Assembly: GCF_018614615.1 (NCBI RefSeq)
Contig: NZ_JAGGOK010000043.1
Coordinates: forward strand, 19,375 to 83,374
DNA: 64,000 nt
DNA from: Streptomyces sp. ISL-100
Lineage (GTDB): Bacteria > Actinomycetota > Actinomycetes > Streptomycetales > Streptomycetaceae
Direction: 5' to 3'
The stretch's first letter is position 1. The number at the start of each line of letters is the position of its first letter. Of this stretch, positions 1-9,700 are shown piece after piece. The notes below the pieces were generated by a model. It was given only the letters and a program-made list of their open reading frames with translations, was not told the DNA's origin and did no database searches. Made by a program: the position numbers and the translations under genes.

Positions 1-651
1 GACCCACACGGCATGGTCGGCGTCCTGACCCGGAATGCCCGGCACACCGCCCACGGGGTCGTCCGCCGGGTCGTACCCAGCGGTCCAGATCTCACTGGAG
101 TCGACCCCCACGATGGCCGCCCCGCCGCTCGAGACCACCTGCTCCAGCTGCTCCAGCGACGCCCCCTCCACATGCTCGACCGGGACACCGTGGTGCTCCA
201 GGAGATTCCCCACATCGGCGGGCGCGGTACCGGAACCGTCGAACCAGCCCATGCTCGCCGCCTCCTGGGTGAGCTGCTCCTCACTGAACTCCTGGCCGGT
301 GAGATAGGTGAGGACCATGCCCTGCGCACCGATGGCACAGGCTCCCTCACCGGTGTGCGGCCGCCACACCTCCATGGCCTCAGCCGGAGTTCCGGAGACG
401 GCCGCGGGATCGCTCTGCGCCGGATCGAAGTTCGGCAGGTCGGGGACCGCGCCCGGCGGGCCGAGGGCCGGACCGGGGTACGGCGCCTCCGTTCCGGAGC
501 CGTCGTAGGGGATTGCCAGAGCCGCCGGGTCCACCGGGTCGCCCAGAAGCATTTCGTCCGTCAGATTGACCGGGGACGACGTATCCGTGTAGTCGGTGAG
601 GTCCACCTCGGACGCGGCCCCGGCGCCCGGGTCGTACGGTTCCCAGCTCAT
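1..651 (-). CDS. C39-like cysteine-peptidase-fold protein (3' end outside window)
   Basis: The gene reads leftward from an ATG whose bases overlap the TGA of the upstream dynamin gene (ATGA), so the two are translationally coupled. 217 codons are visible and the gene runs off the window. The first ~110 residues are acidic and Pro/Gly rich. After that comes GEGACAIGAQGMVLTYL, which resembles the Cys-plus-helix start of C39-like/papain-fold domains, then a segment AAIVGVDSSEIW and, near the edge, DADHAVWV, which would supply the active-site His. Such domains are usually peptidases or inactive binding modules. It is the last visible gene of the kinase-phosphatase-VWA-GTPase operon, so a role as protease effector or target binder is inferred. 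The fold assignment rests on motif pattern only. Confidence 0.6.
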   Translation of the reverse strand, partial: MSWEPYDPGAGAASEVDLTDYTDTSSPVNLTDEMLLGDPVDPAALAIPYDGSGTEAPYPGPALGPPGAVPDLPNFDPAQSDPAAVSGTPAEAMEVWRPHTGEGACAIGAQGMVLTYLTGQEFSEEQLTQEAASMGWFDGSGTAPADVGNLLEHHGVPVEHVEGASLEQLEQVVSSGGAAIVGVDSSEIWTAGYDPADDPVGGVPGIPGQDADHAVWV

Positions 652-2354
652 CGCCCCGTCCCTTCGGCGTCGTCCATCCCGTACAGCAGCTCCCGGGCCC
701 GGCCGATCTGGTCCGCCACCCGCTCGTAGGAGCGCAGCACCGCCCTCGCCACGGAGAGCGTGGGCCGGTCGACCAGCGGGTCGCAGCACAGCCCGGCCCA
801 CTGGGCGGCGTGACGGCGGGCCGTCGCCAGCAGCGTGTCGACCGGTGTGCCGGCGGGCAGGCCCAGCCGGGCCGCACAGCTGGTGCCGTGTTCGCCGGTG
901 ACCGCCAGCAGCTGGGACTCCTGCTCCGCCGTCAGGTCGAGCCCGCCGTTGTAGTACGCGCCCAGTGCGGCCAGTTCCGCCGGCCCCGGGTCGGTGACCT
1001 GGAGCCGCTCCAGCCGAGCGGCCACCCGGTCCGCCGCGGCGGGCACCGGCCGCCCGGCGAGCTGCGCCGTGGCCCGCAGCCGGGACACCTCGTCGGCGAT
1101 CTCGCGCCGGCCGTGGTCCAGCTTGATCAGCCCGGCGCGGTTCCCGAAGTGCCGCAGGACGAGCTCCCGCAGTGCGAGTACGCCGCTGCGCTCCAGCAGA
1201 GTCCGGCGTACCGCGTCCTCACCCAGGCCCTCCCGCAGACAGCCGCAGGCCAGAAAGACCCCCCACGCCCCCATCCGGTCGACCAGACCGGCGCGGACCC
1301 CGGCCGGGACCGGCAGTTGGGGGTACTCGCGGCCGCAGAAGAGACTGACGTCCTCCATGAGGTCCGCGAGCCGCCGGGGCGGCACCTTCGCCAGCTCCGA
1401 CAGTGGTCCGAACGCCTCCGACGGCATGCGTTGGGCGGCGATGCCGAGCAGACCCGCGACGGGCACGACCGTGCGGAACACCCTCCGCACGGCGGGCCGT
1501 TGCGCGTACGAGTCGGCAATGCGGCGGGCCGTCACCATCGGGTCGTAGTCCAAGGGGTCGGCTGGCATCCCGTCGGGACCGGTTTCCCCCACCGGAGGCC
1601 AGTACTGGTCGCTGCGCGACAGCACCCCGAACGCCTTCAGCGGGCTCACGACCGCCCCGTACGCCCCGGCGAAGCTGTCGACCGCCTGCTGGTCGGCCCG
1701 TCCCAGACCACGGCTGAAGACGAAGACGACGGCGTCGGCCCGGTCCATCTCGGCCGCGCTCAGGGCGTGCACCGACCGGGCGTCCCCGCCCAGCTCCTCG
1801 AGCAACCGGGCGGCGTCCTCCCGCTCCACCGGATCGTCGATGCCGAGGAAGGACAGCGTGTTGCCGGCGTCCGTCCCGTGCACACTGCCCAGCCCCGGAG
1901 TGTCCACGATCCGGAACCGGCGCAGCAGAGCGCTGGGCCGGCCCACCTCGACCTTGCGAATGGCACGCAGCTGCCGCAGCCCTCCGGCGTCGCGCACGGT
2001 CAGCCGGGACAGCGCATCGGGCGGCCACTCCTCGGCCGGACGGCCGTCCTTGAAATGGACCAGCAGCCGCGGCCGCTCCGCGTGGTGGAACTCGGAGACA
2101 TTGAAAGTGAGTTCCAGCTGACCGGTCTCACAGACCTCCTCGCCGAGCAGCGCGTTGACCAGCGTCGACTTGCCGCGTTTGATCTGGCCGGCCACGGCCA
2201 CCCGCATGGGCTGCGCCATGCGGGCCCGTGCGGTGCGCAGGATGGCAGGGAGGTTGCCGGCCTCCGATCCCGCAGGGCCGAGGTCCTCGGCAATCCGGGC
2301 GAACACCCGGCCGTGGGGGCCTGCGACGTCCGCCGGAACGAAGGTGTCTGTCAC
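648..2354 (-). CDS. Dynamin-family large GTPase
   Basis: 568 residues, GTG start 4 bases after the kinase stop, with a G-rich ribosome site. A GTP-binding P-loop GQIKRGKSTLVNALLG lies near residue 56, DTPGLGS follows as the G3 switch motif, and VLSRSDQ could serve as the G4 motif. This is the layout of bacterial dynamin-like proteins, which bind membranes and remodel them with GTP. The C-terminal half is helical and Arg/Leu rich, as in the stalk of that family. No transmembrane helix was seen. It sits between the kinase-like gene and the C39-like gene with overlaps at both ends, so it is part of the same unit. A membrane-acting effector or sensor role in a conflict system is inferred from context. 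Confidence 0.85.
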   Translation of the reverse strand: MTDTFVPADVAGPHGRVFARIAEDLGPAGSEAGNLPAILRTARARMAQPMRVAVAGQIKRGKSTLVNALLGEEVCETGQLELTFNVSEFHHAERPRLLVHFKDGRPAEEWPPDALSRLTVRDAGGLRQLRAIRKVEVGRPSALLRRFRIVDTPGLGSVHGTDAGNTLSFLGIDDPVEREDAARLLEELGGDARSVHALSAAEMDRADAVVFVFSRGLGRADQQAVDSFAGAYGAVVSPLKAFGVLSRSDQYWPPVGETGPDGMPADPLDYDPMVTARRIADSYAQRPAVRRVFRTVVPVAGLLGIAAQRMPSEAFGPLSELAKVPPRRLADLMEDVSLFCGREYPQLPVPAGVRAGLVDRMGAWGVFLACGCLREGLGEDAVRRTLLERSGVLALRELVLRHFGNRAGLIKLDHGRREIADEVSRLRATAQLAGRPVPAAADRVAARLERLQVTDPGPAELAALGAYYNGGLDLTAEQESQLLAVTGEHGTSCAARLGLPAGTPVDTLLATARRHAAQWAGLCCDPLVDRPTLSVARAVLRSYERVADQIGRARELLYGMDDAEGTGR

Positions 2355-2358
2355 GCCG

Positions 2359-3573
2359 TCACACCCCCCAGTGGATACGCAGGAGGAAGAACAGCACCAC
2401 GGCCACGCCGATCAGGAGGGGCTTGATCCAGTCCGACCAGGGGTCGCCGGCCGTTTCCTTCGGCGGCTCCGGCTGTTGTGGCGGGTTGCCGGGTGGCGGC
2501 GGCGGAAAGGCGGTGCGAGGCGACGGCGGCGCCGACTGCGGCGCGTTGAAGGCGTCGTGCCCCGTCGCGTCGGCCCGGTGGCACCACGGACACCTCGTCA
2601 GATGGGCCCCGTGGGCGTGCCTCGGCCGGCGCGGGCAGATCGTGATCGCGCCCTCTGCCCGCGACTCCTCCAGGGCCGCGAGCCACTGACGTGACGTCGG
2701 TCGCTGCGCCGTGTCACCCAGCCCGGGCCCGAACGCCTGGCGGGCCAGCGCCAGCACGGCCGGCGGCAGCACCGTCGGATCGAGCATGCCGCGCGGTACG
2801 TTTACCGATTCCGGCCGTACGACGAACGAGAGGCTGGCCGAGATGTTGTCCGAGACCTGTACGCCGTCCTCGCTGTCCCGTGGCACCCCGCCGAACGGGT
2901 GGTACCCGGCGGTCAGCAGCTGGTAGACGAGTACCGCCAGCGCGAAGTCGTCGCTCGGCGCGCTTCCGGGCGCGCCCCGCAGCCGTTCCGGGGCGGCATA
3001 GTCGGGCGTGTGCAGGGTGGCCGGGAACGCCTCACGGGTGGCCGGGGCGGTGAAGCCGATCGAGTCGCAGTCGAGGAACGTCGCGAAGCCACGCTGGTCG
3101 ACGACGACGTTCTTCGCCGAGAAGTCGCCGATGACCAGGCCCTCGTGGTGCAGCCTGGCCGTCATGAACGCCAGGTTCCAGCAGATCCCGAGCAGGAACC
3201 GCCAGTCGGCCTCGGCCGGAAATCTCAGCAGCCGCTGTTCCCTGCTGAACAGCGCCATGAGCTGGATGTGTTCGGGTCCGGCGAAGCGCCCCATGCCGTA
3301 ACCGAGGAAGCCGCCGTCCGTGCCGTGCACGAGTCCCACCGGCCAGGCCAGCTCAGGGGGTTGCCCACCGTTCACCGGGCGCCCGGCCAGCGGATTGAGC
3401 GCCAGCATCCGGCGCAGCCGGTCCTCGCGCGCGGCGTCGGGCTGGTGGTAGACCTTCACCACCAGGTCGTCGGCGCCCTCCACCGGATGGACGGCCGCCT
3501 CCAGGCCCGAGCCAAGCGGCGGGTCCAGGAGCACCACCGGCCGTCCGTCCAGAAGTACCTTCCGTCCCGTCAC
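2359..3573 (-). CDS. Protein-kinase-like protein with C-terminal zinc-ribbon-like motif and membrane anchor (TerY-P triad kinase)
   Basis: 404 residues. The start is a GTG overlapping the PP2C stop (GTGA). Kinase features are a Lys in VVKVYH near residue 40, a catalytic loop GDFSAKNVVV in which the usual HRD is replaced by GDF but Asp and Asn remain, and LDCDSIGF in place of the DFG loop. An APE-like segment YAAPERLRG follows. After the kinase domain come a Cys/His cluster ending CPWCHR (zinc-ribbon-like), a Pro-rich linker, and a single C-terminal hydrophobic helix LLIGVAVVLFFLL that would anchor it in the membrane. Kinases of this type occur beside PP2C and TerY-like VWA proteins in TerY-P triads. 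Activity is uncertain because HRD and DFG are altered. Confidence 0.85.
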   Translation of the reverse strand: MTGRKVLLDGRPVVLLDPPLGSGLEAAVHPVEGADDLVVKVYHQPDAAREDRLRRMLALNPLAGRPVNGGQPPELAWPVGLVHGTDGGFLGYGMGRFAGPEHIQLMALFSREQRLLRFPAEADWRFLLGICWNLAFMTARLHHEGLVIGDFSAKNVVVDQRGFATFLDCDSIGFTAPATREAFPATLHTPDYAAPERLRGAPGSAPSDDFALAVLVYQLLTAGYHPFGGVPRDSEDGVQVSDNISASLSFVVRPESVNVPRGMLDPTVLPPAVLALARQAFGPGLGDTAQRPTSRQWLAALEESRAEGAITICPRRPRHAHGAHLTRCPWCHRADATGHDAFNAPQSAPPSPRTAFPPPPPGNPPQQPEPPKETAGDPWSDWIKPLLIGVAVVLFFLLRIHWGV

Positions 3574-4460
3574 GGCAGCTTCCCTCCCTCCGGGCCGCCC
3601 GTCGTACGGACCGCCCGCACCAGCGTCTTGTCATCGGCATTGAGCGCGGTGAGCCGGTCGGACAGCAGCAGCGCCTCCAGCTCCCGCGCGTCGGCCCGCG
3701 GGTCCGGGCCCGGACGGTCCAGCGAGCGCAGCACCGAGGCGGCGAACGAGCGGTTGGCCAGCGGCACCGGTCCCTGTGCGCGGGACAGCGCGGCCTGCGC
3801 CAGACCGTCGGTGGAGAGCATGACGCCGTCGACACCGTCGTCCCGTACGCAGGCGATCCGCACCCTCAGCGCGGCATCCCGCGAACTGAGGAAGGTCGTC
3901 TCGTTGTCGTACTCGCTCTCCGACTCGGGCTGCGGCAGCAGATGGAACTGTGGTTCGCCGTTCTCCTCACCGGCCCGCAGCACCACGAATCCGTCCCCCA
4001 GCGAGGTGTAGCCCAGCCAGCCGGGACCCAGCACCACCACGGTGAGGGTGGTGGCGAAGTCCGCCGGGCCACCCGTGCCGTCGCCGGACAGTTCCCATGT
4101 GCCGTCGAGGAACGCGTCCAGCACCTCCAGGAAGGCGCCCCGCAGCTGTATGCGGAGGTCCTCGGCGTCCCGCGGCGCCCCCTCCCGCTCACCCAGGCGC
4201 GCCCCGAACACCGACGTGGCCAGCCGCACTGCCAGCTGCGCACCCTCCTGCGACCGTGGTCTGCTGCCCGCGCCGTCCGCCACCGTCAGGACCGTGACTG
4301 GGGCATGGGGCGGGCCGGTGTGCGACTGCCCCCAGGCGTCCTGGCACGGCATCCCCTGCTGGGCGTGCCGATATCCCTGCACGCTCATGCCGTGCACCCG
4401 CCACGACCCGCCCCGGACGCGTCCGCTTCCCGTTGCCCCCACCACCTCGATCGCCCTCAC
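3570..4460 (-). CDS. PP2C-like protein phosphatase (TerY-P triad)
   Basis: 296 residues, GTG start. PP2C metal-site motifs are visible: MPCQDAWG near the N-terminus, VLTVADGAGS as the first Asp/Gly loop, VMLSTDGLAQ for the central Asp, and DDKTLVR near the C-terminus where most family members have DNxT. The length fits a single catalytic domain. It should remove phosphates placed by the adjacent kinase-like protein or keep it off. The stop overlaps the kinase start, and the gene follows the VWA gene by 24 bases, so the three are co-transcribed. An internal ATG (MSVQGY) is an alternative start but would remove the beta strand that normally opens the domain. Confidence 0.85.
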   Translation of the reverse strand: MRAIEVVGATGSGRVRGGSWRVHGMSVQGYRHAQQGMPCQDAWGQSHTGPPHAPVTVLTVADGAGSRPRSQEGAQLAVRLATSVFGARLGEREGAPRDAEDLRIQLRGAFLEVLDAFLDGTWELSGDGTGGPADFATTLTVVVLGPGWLGYTSLGDGFVVLRAGEENGEPQFHLLPQPESESEYDNETTFLSSRDAALRVRIACVRDDGVDGVMLSTDGLAQAALSRAQGPVPLANRSFAASVLRSLDRPGPDPRADARELEALLLSDRLTALNADDKTLVRAVRTTGGPEGGKLP

Positions 4461-4484
4461 CTCTCACCCCTCGCCGCTCGTCGC

Positions 4485-5267
4485 TCAGGAGTCCCAGGCA
4501 GAACGCTGAGTCTTGAACCGGTTGAACAACTGCTCGAAGGTTTCTTCCTCCGCGCCCTGCTGTTCGGCGCTCGCGCTCGCCGACATGGTCTGCAGCAGGT
4601 CGCGGAAGGGGAAACCCTTGAGCGTGGCGTGGTACTTCGGCGCCAGTTCCCGCAGCACCTGCTGACCGCGTTCGCTGATCCCGCCAATGCCGAAGGCGTA
4701 GAAGCGGAAGCGTTTGGCGTCCTGTTCGGCGGCGAGCGTCGGCACGAGCCGGCGCCACGCGTCCGTGGCCATCCCCTGGCTGTCGGTCGGCAGACCGTCG
4801 GTCACCAGGCAGATCTGAGGGCGGTAGTACTGGAGTCCGGAGCGGCGCAGCTCTGTCTTCCGCGCCGCGACCAGGCGCATCCCGGTCTCTACGGCCTCGG
4901 TCAGCAGCGTGACGCCGGAGGCGGACAGCTGCGGCGGCCGGAACTGGTGGGCGGCCACGAACGGACTGGCGGTGGCCCGCGGGTCGAGGAGATGCGGGCC
5001 CTGCCAGACCCCGATCCCCGTGCCGCCGAAGGTCACCAGGGCGATCTCGACGCTGGAGCTGAGCCCCACATCCTCCTGGATCTCGCGCCCCCAGAGAGTC
5101 AGCGCCTCATTGAGCAGCTGGATCGGCTCGCCCGCCATGGAGCTGGAGATGTCCAGGCACAACAAGAGCGGCAATCGCTGCGCGTTGTTGCCGAACTCGA
5201 TGTCCGCGTACGCGGCGGGCAGGTCCTGCGGCGGCGTGGCCGGCGGCCCCGGAATCGTTGGGTTCAT
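4485..5267 (-). CDS. VWA-domain protein, TerY-like (TerY-P triad)
   Basis: 260 residues with an ATG start and an AAGGA ribosome site about 9 bases upstream. The von Willebrand A metal-ion-dependent adhesion site is clear: LCLDISSSMAG gives DxSxS, and VTDGLPTDS gives the later Asp loop. The whole protein is one VWA domain with a short acidic tail, as in TerY of tellurium-resistance and triad loci. No signal peptide was seen, so it should act in the cytoplasm as a metal-dependent binding hub for the phosphatase and kinase encoded just downstream. It is the first gene of the overlapped set, 59 bases after the stop of the membrane-protein gene. Confidence 0.88.
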   Translation of the reverse strand: MNPTIPGPPATPPQDLPAAYADIEFGNNAQRLPLLLCLDISSSMAGEPIQLLNEALTLWGREIQEDVGLSSSVEIALVTFGGTGIGVWQGPHLLDPRATASPFVAAHQFRPPQLSASGVTLLTEAVETGMRLVAARKTELRRSGLQYYRPQICLVTDGLPTDSQGMATDAWRRLVPTLAAEQDAKRFRFYAFGIGGISERGQQVLRELAPKYHATLKGFPFRDLLQTMSASASAEQQGAEEETFEQLFNRFKTQRSAWDS

Positions 5268-5326
5268 GGGACGAGATCCTTTTGTCGTGTCCGTGATGTC
5301 GTGCAGTCGTCGCGTCCGGCGCCGTA

Positions 5327-6400
5327 TCAGGCACGGGAGTCAGTCCGGGAGTCCCCGGGCGCGTAGGCCAGGAGGATTCCGGGTCGGCGGTCGGTGACGT
5401 CGACGGTCGCGTCGGGGTCCGGCGGGTCCAGATACGGCTCGACCCAGCTCGCGCGGTACAGCCAACCGTCCAGTTCGACGTATCCCTGGGGATGGAGGCG
5501 GGTGCGTACGGTCGCCGGGCGGACGGGGCCGTCCGGCTCGGCGCGCGGGCCGCCCGGGCCGGGCTGCGCGGGGTAGGTGGGCCACGACCGGCGCGGGGGG
5601 CGCTGCGGCAGCGCGGGCACCGGCCCGGCGATGCCGGCAGGCCGGAAGGCGGGTACGGGCCCGGCGGCGGGCGCGGACCGGGCGGCACGTGCGCGTCCGG
5701 CGACGGATCCGGGCACGTACCTGGTCCTGAGCACCGTCAGTACGAACAGCGCGGTACCGGCGGCGAGCAGCGTCAGCAGTACCATTCCGGCCGGACCGAT
5801 GCCTGTCCCGTCCGCGCCTTCGCCGGAGGGGAACAGGATCCTGTGCGGCTCGATGTCCATCGAGTGTCCGGCCATTTCGAGTGCCGCCCGCTCGTCCCGC
5901 GCCATGCGCGGAACGGCCTTGGGGAGCCCGGCCTCCTTCGTCCGGTTCTGCTGTCCGCTGCTCTGGTTGAGGAGTTGACACAGCTTGCCCCGGTGGGCGC
6001 AGAGCTTCAGATCCTGGGCGGCCCGCAGGACCTTGTCGGGCAGTGTGCTGATTCTTGCGTCCTCGGGGACTGCCCGTGCGTCCGCGAGCAGCAGGAGCAC
6101 GGCGCCGCCCGGCCCGCTGTCGCGGCCTGTCTGAACGACTACCAGATCCACGTCGTGCTTCTTCTTGGCATCGACGACGCGTTGCATGCCCTGTTGCACA
6201 TCGCCCTCGCCCAGGGCGAGCCGCTGCTCCACCCTCACCACGAGGGTGCCCTGCCTCTTGGCCGAAGCGATCGCTCCCGCCGTACGGTCCAGCTCGGTCG
6301 GAACTTCGATGCCTGTGCCGGCCGAAGCCCCCACCAAGGGGACCATCAGGCAGAGCACCGCCACCAGCGTCGCCAGGGCACGCTTCATCGCCCATGCCAT
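5327..6400 (-). CDS. Secreted-loop membrane protein of unknown function, one internal membrane helix
   Basis: 357 residues if it starts at the ATG at 6400, chosen because a GGGGGG ribosome site lies 4 bases upstream. An N-terminal signal helix ATLVAVLCLMVPLVGASAG is followed by about 210 residues of predicted extracytoplasmic sequence with alternating hydrophobic strands (VDLVVVQTG, AVLLLLADAR). A transmembrane helix MVLLTLLAAGTALFVLTVL comes next, and then a Pro/Arg-rich cytoplasmic tail. I do not recognise the family; the extracytoplasmic part loosely recalls TPM/Psb32-like folds but I cannot show it. It precedes the VWA-PP2C-kinase genes on the same strand, so it may be the envelope sensor of that operon. 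Confidence 0.7.
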   Translation of the reverse strand: MAWAMKRALATLVAVLCLMVPLVGASAGTGIEVPTELDRTAGAIASAKRQGTLVVRVEQRLALGEGDVQQGMQRVVDAKKKHDVDLVVVQTGRDSGPGGAVLLLLADARAVPEDARISTLPDKVLRAAQDLKLCAHRGKLCQLLNQSSGQQNRTKEAGLPKAVPRMARDERAALEMAGHSMDIEPHRILFPSGEGADGTGIGPAGMVLLTLLAAGTALFVLTVLRTRYVPGSVAGRARAARSAPAAGPVPAFRPAGIAGPVPALPQRPPRRSWPTYPAQPGPGGPRAEPDGPVRPATVRTRLHPQGYVELDGWLYRASWVEPYLDPPDPDATVDVTDRRPGILLAYAPGDSRTDSRA

Positions 6401-6785
6401 GTGTCCCCCCGAATGTTCCCCCGATGTCGCCCAGGGACGGCTTCCGCCCCTGTGTGCCGACTGGAACAGAGTGGCAGGCCACAGTCGGCCATCGGTGTGT
6501 TTGTCGGACAACTCGAAGCCGCGCGCAGGAGTGTGAAGCTTTTCGAGGGCGCGCGGGAACTCTGTTGTGCGCCGGGGCGCCGCCCTGTGCCGCACGAGCG
6601 GCAAACCCCTCCTGACCTGCTGCGACAGCCGCTCCATGGCGCTCGCCCCCACATGCACATGACTCCGGATCGGGTCTGCAACATGCCATCCACCAGCGGC
6701 GGACAACCCGTCGTATTGCGGAATCGGCCACGGGAGTGGTGCGGTATCAAAGTCCCGGCTCATACTGCGGGGACAGGGGGAAGAC
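6401..6785. promoter_or_regulatory. Divergent promoter region between the two arms of the signalling locus
   Basis: 385 bases separate the membrane-protein gene (minus) from the CHAT gene (plus). Both arms must start here. I see no convincing coding frame, and no -35/-10 pair or operator that I would name with confidence. The Crp/Fnr regulator of the plus arm is the obvious candidate to bind here, but no matching palindrome was identified by eye. Confidence 0.5.
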
Positions 6786-9700
6786 ATGGCCAACACCAAG
6801 CGCGGGGGCGTGGCCGGGGTCGAGGGGGCCGACGAAGCCCATGAGCGGCTGATCGGACTGCTGCTGACCGAACAGAGGGGAATTGACCCGGCGCCGTACC
6901 TTTCCGGGGGACCGGGCACCCAGGACATCACGTGGGGCAGCTGGCTCGTGCCCGCGGCGGCGCTCGCGGCCGGCGAACCCAAACGGGCCCTCGCGCTCCT
7001 GAGGCCGTCCACACCCGCTACGCCCGATCACGCACACCTGGAAAAGGCCTTGCGGACCGCCGCCCTCGCCATGGAGCACAACTGGCACCCCGGCGCGGCG
7101 CCCGTCCCCCTCCGGCAGGAAGCCGTCCGCGCGCTGACCGACGCCGGCTCCGGGATGGAGGCCGTCATCGCATCGATCACGAATCCGCCGGTCCGGCTCT
7201 GCGCACACCTCGCCGGACAGGTCGGCGTCGTCCTGCTCTCCGCTCGTATGACGCTCGGCCACGCCACGACCTCGGTCGCCGCCCGGTCCCGCACCCTCCG
7301 GTACGGGGCACACACACCGTGGACCGAGCGGGAGTCGGCCGACGACGTGCTGCAGCCGCTGGAGTGGTTCGACGGGTTGTACGAGGAGCTCATGGACCTC
7401 GGTCACGCGGACGCCACCGCGTATCACCTGCTGCTCGCGGCCGACCTTCGCGTACGGGCGGGCGGCCGGGCGGCGGCGACGCCCCTGCTGCGGCACGCGG
7501 AGCAGTACGCCACCGGCAGCCCCGCCGCCGAGGGCTTCGCCGCGCTCCTCACCGGCGACTGGGAGCTCGGCGCCCCGGGAGCGGCCGAACACTGCGCCGT
7601 CGCACCCACCCTGCCGGACCCGGACCCGGACGCGCTGTCGGCGGCAGCCGGCCACTACGAGCGAGCCGCAGCGTCGTACGGTGCGGCGGGATCCTCGCGC
7701 GGCCGGGCGGCGGCGCTGCTGCGCCTCGCACACACGCATCGGCTCGCCGGCCGGCACACGCGATGTCACGAACTCTTGGATCAGGCCCTCGAATTGGCGG
7801 TCGAGGGCGGCGACGGCGCGTGCGCGGCGCTGCTCCGCGTCCACCGAGGGCTCGGCCTCATCGAGGCCCAGGAGGCGGGGGAGGGCGAGTCCGAGACCGC
7901 CGAGCAGGTCGTGAACTGGGCGACGACGGACGGAAGCACGTCGTGGCTCCGGGGGCTGCGCCACATCGTCGAGGACCGTGCGCGGCACTGGAGTGCGCAG
8001 GGCGAGATCATCAAGAGCAAGCGCGCCGGCCTGCTGGCGAACCGCCTCACCGCCGACCGCGCGGGTACCCACCGACACCCGACGGCCGGGGCCGCGGCGG
8101 GCACGTACCAGCGGACCGGCCACCGCCTCGCCGCGTTCGTGCTCACCGGCCTGCAACAGCAGGAACACCTCGACCGCATCCGGCAGCGGACCGACCGGGG
8201 CGAGCCGCCCGAACTGGCCGAGTGCCTGAGCGTCGTCCAGTGCGCCACGGTCCTGAACGACCAGGCGACCGCCCTGCGGGACCCGGATCTGATCGCCGCC
8301 ACACGCTCCTCGACCCAGCTGGCGATCGAGGTCGCGGAGAGACTTCTGGCCACCGCGGATCCGGCCGTCACGGACGCGGTACGGGCCGCGCTCGGCATGC
8401 TGGAGTCCGGCCTCCTCACCTCCCGCGCCCAGGAGACCCGGTTCCGCTCCCGGCGCGCCCGTTCGGCGGGGCTGGATGCGGAGGCCGACCTCCACGCCCA
8501 CCAGACGCTGCGGGAGGCCGAACGGATCACGGACCCGCTGTTCGCGGGACTCGTACGCTGCTCCGCCCATCTCGACCTGCGCGACACGGACGCGGCCAGG
8601 GCCGAAGTGGCGGCGATCGAGGAGCACCTCTCCGCGATCCAGGCGACCGCCCTGTGGCTGAGCGTGGGGGAGCCCGAGCGCGCCGCACCCCATGCGCGGC
8701 GGATCGGCGTGGACGGCCCCGGACCCGCGCAGCCGTGGGAACTGCCCGCGCTCCACGCGGACCTGGAGCTGGGGCGGCGCGTGTACGACCAGGCGGCCGG
8801 CCACGCCCTGCGGGGGCTGGCGACGTACGAAGAGCGCCGTATCAGGCTGGCACGCGACGCGCTGCGCGCCTCGTCCGCCGACGATCCGGTGGTGGCCGGC
8901 CTCCATCACGCCGCGGTGCTGTCCCTGCTGGAAGGCGGCGGACCCGACGCGGCCGCCGCCTCCTTCGACCGGGCCGAGCGCACCCGCTCCGGCTTCCTCG
9001 ATGCCGTGCGCGCCCTCGACGCCGCGGGTGACGACCGGGCGGCGCGCGCCGCGGTCAGGAACTGGCTTGCCGCCGAGATCCGCTGGTCGGCGCAGTTCGA
9101 GACCGAGGCGGCGGCCGTCCGCCGCAGCGCGGTCACCGCGCCGGCACACGAGCGGAGAAGGTGCATCGACGAAGTGGAACGCGGCCTGGACGCGGCCGAG
9201 TCGGAGGTACGCAGACTCGCCCCCGCCGCGTTCACCGCGTCGCACACCGAGCCGCCGGACGCCGCCGCCGTGGCCGCCGCACTGCCCCCGGACGCCCTCC
9301 TCCTCACGTACCACCTTCACGACGACCACGTCGTCGGCTGGGCCATGACCCGTGAGACGCTGCGCGCGCGGCGCCACGCCCGGTGGGCCCACGGTACGGT
9401 CGCGAGCGCCCGCCGGTTCCACGCCTGGTGCGCCGGGAGGGACGCCGGAGGCGACGGCGAAGCCGACGGTCAGGAGCTGGCCGCACTGCTGCTGGAGCCC
9501 TTCCGCCGGCTGCTCCGCGACCGGCGGCAGGTGATCGTGGTCCCGCCCGCCGGGCTCGCGCTCCTGCCCTTCCACGCGCTCCCCTGGAACGGCGATGTCC
9601 TCGGCGCCGGCCATGAGTTGTCGTACCTCCCCGCCGCTTCCCTCCTCACCCGGCTCCACGAGCAGCTGCCGGAGCGGCCCTGGTCACAGCTCGGCGCGCT

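Noticed and set aside
810..2426. Plus-strand frame of 538 codons opposite the dynamin gene
   Set aside because: Antisense shadow; the GTPase motifs are on the minus strand.
6747..9659. Very long open frame (about 970 codons) on the minus strand opposite the CHAT gene
   Set aside because: It is antisense to a well-supported gene, is Gly/Arg/Val-rich with no recognisable domain, and arises from the strong GC bias at codon third positions.
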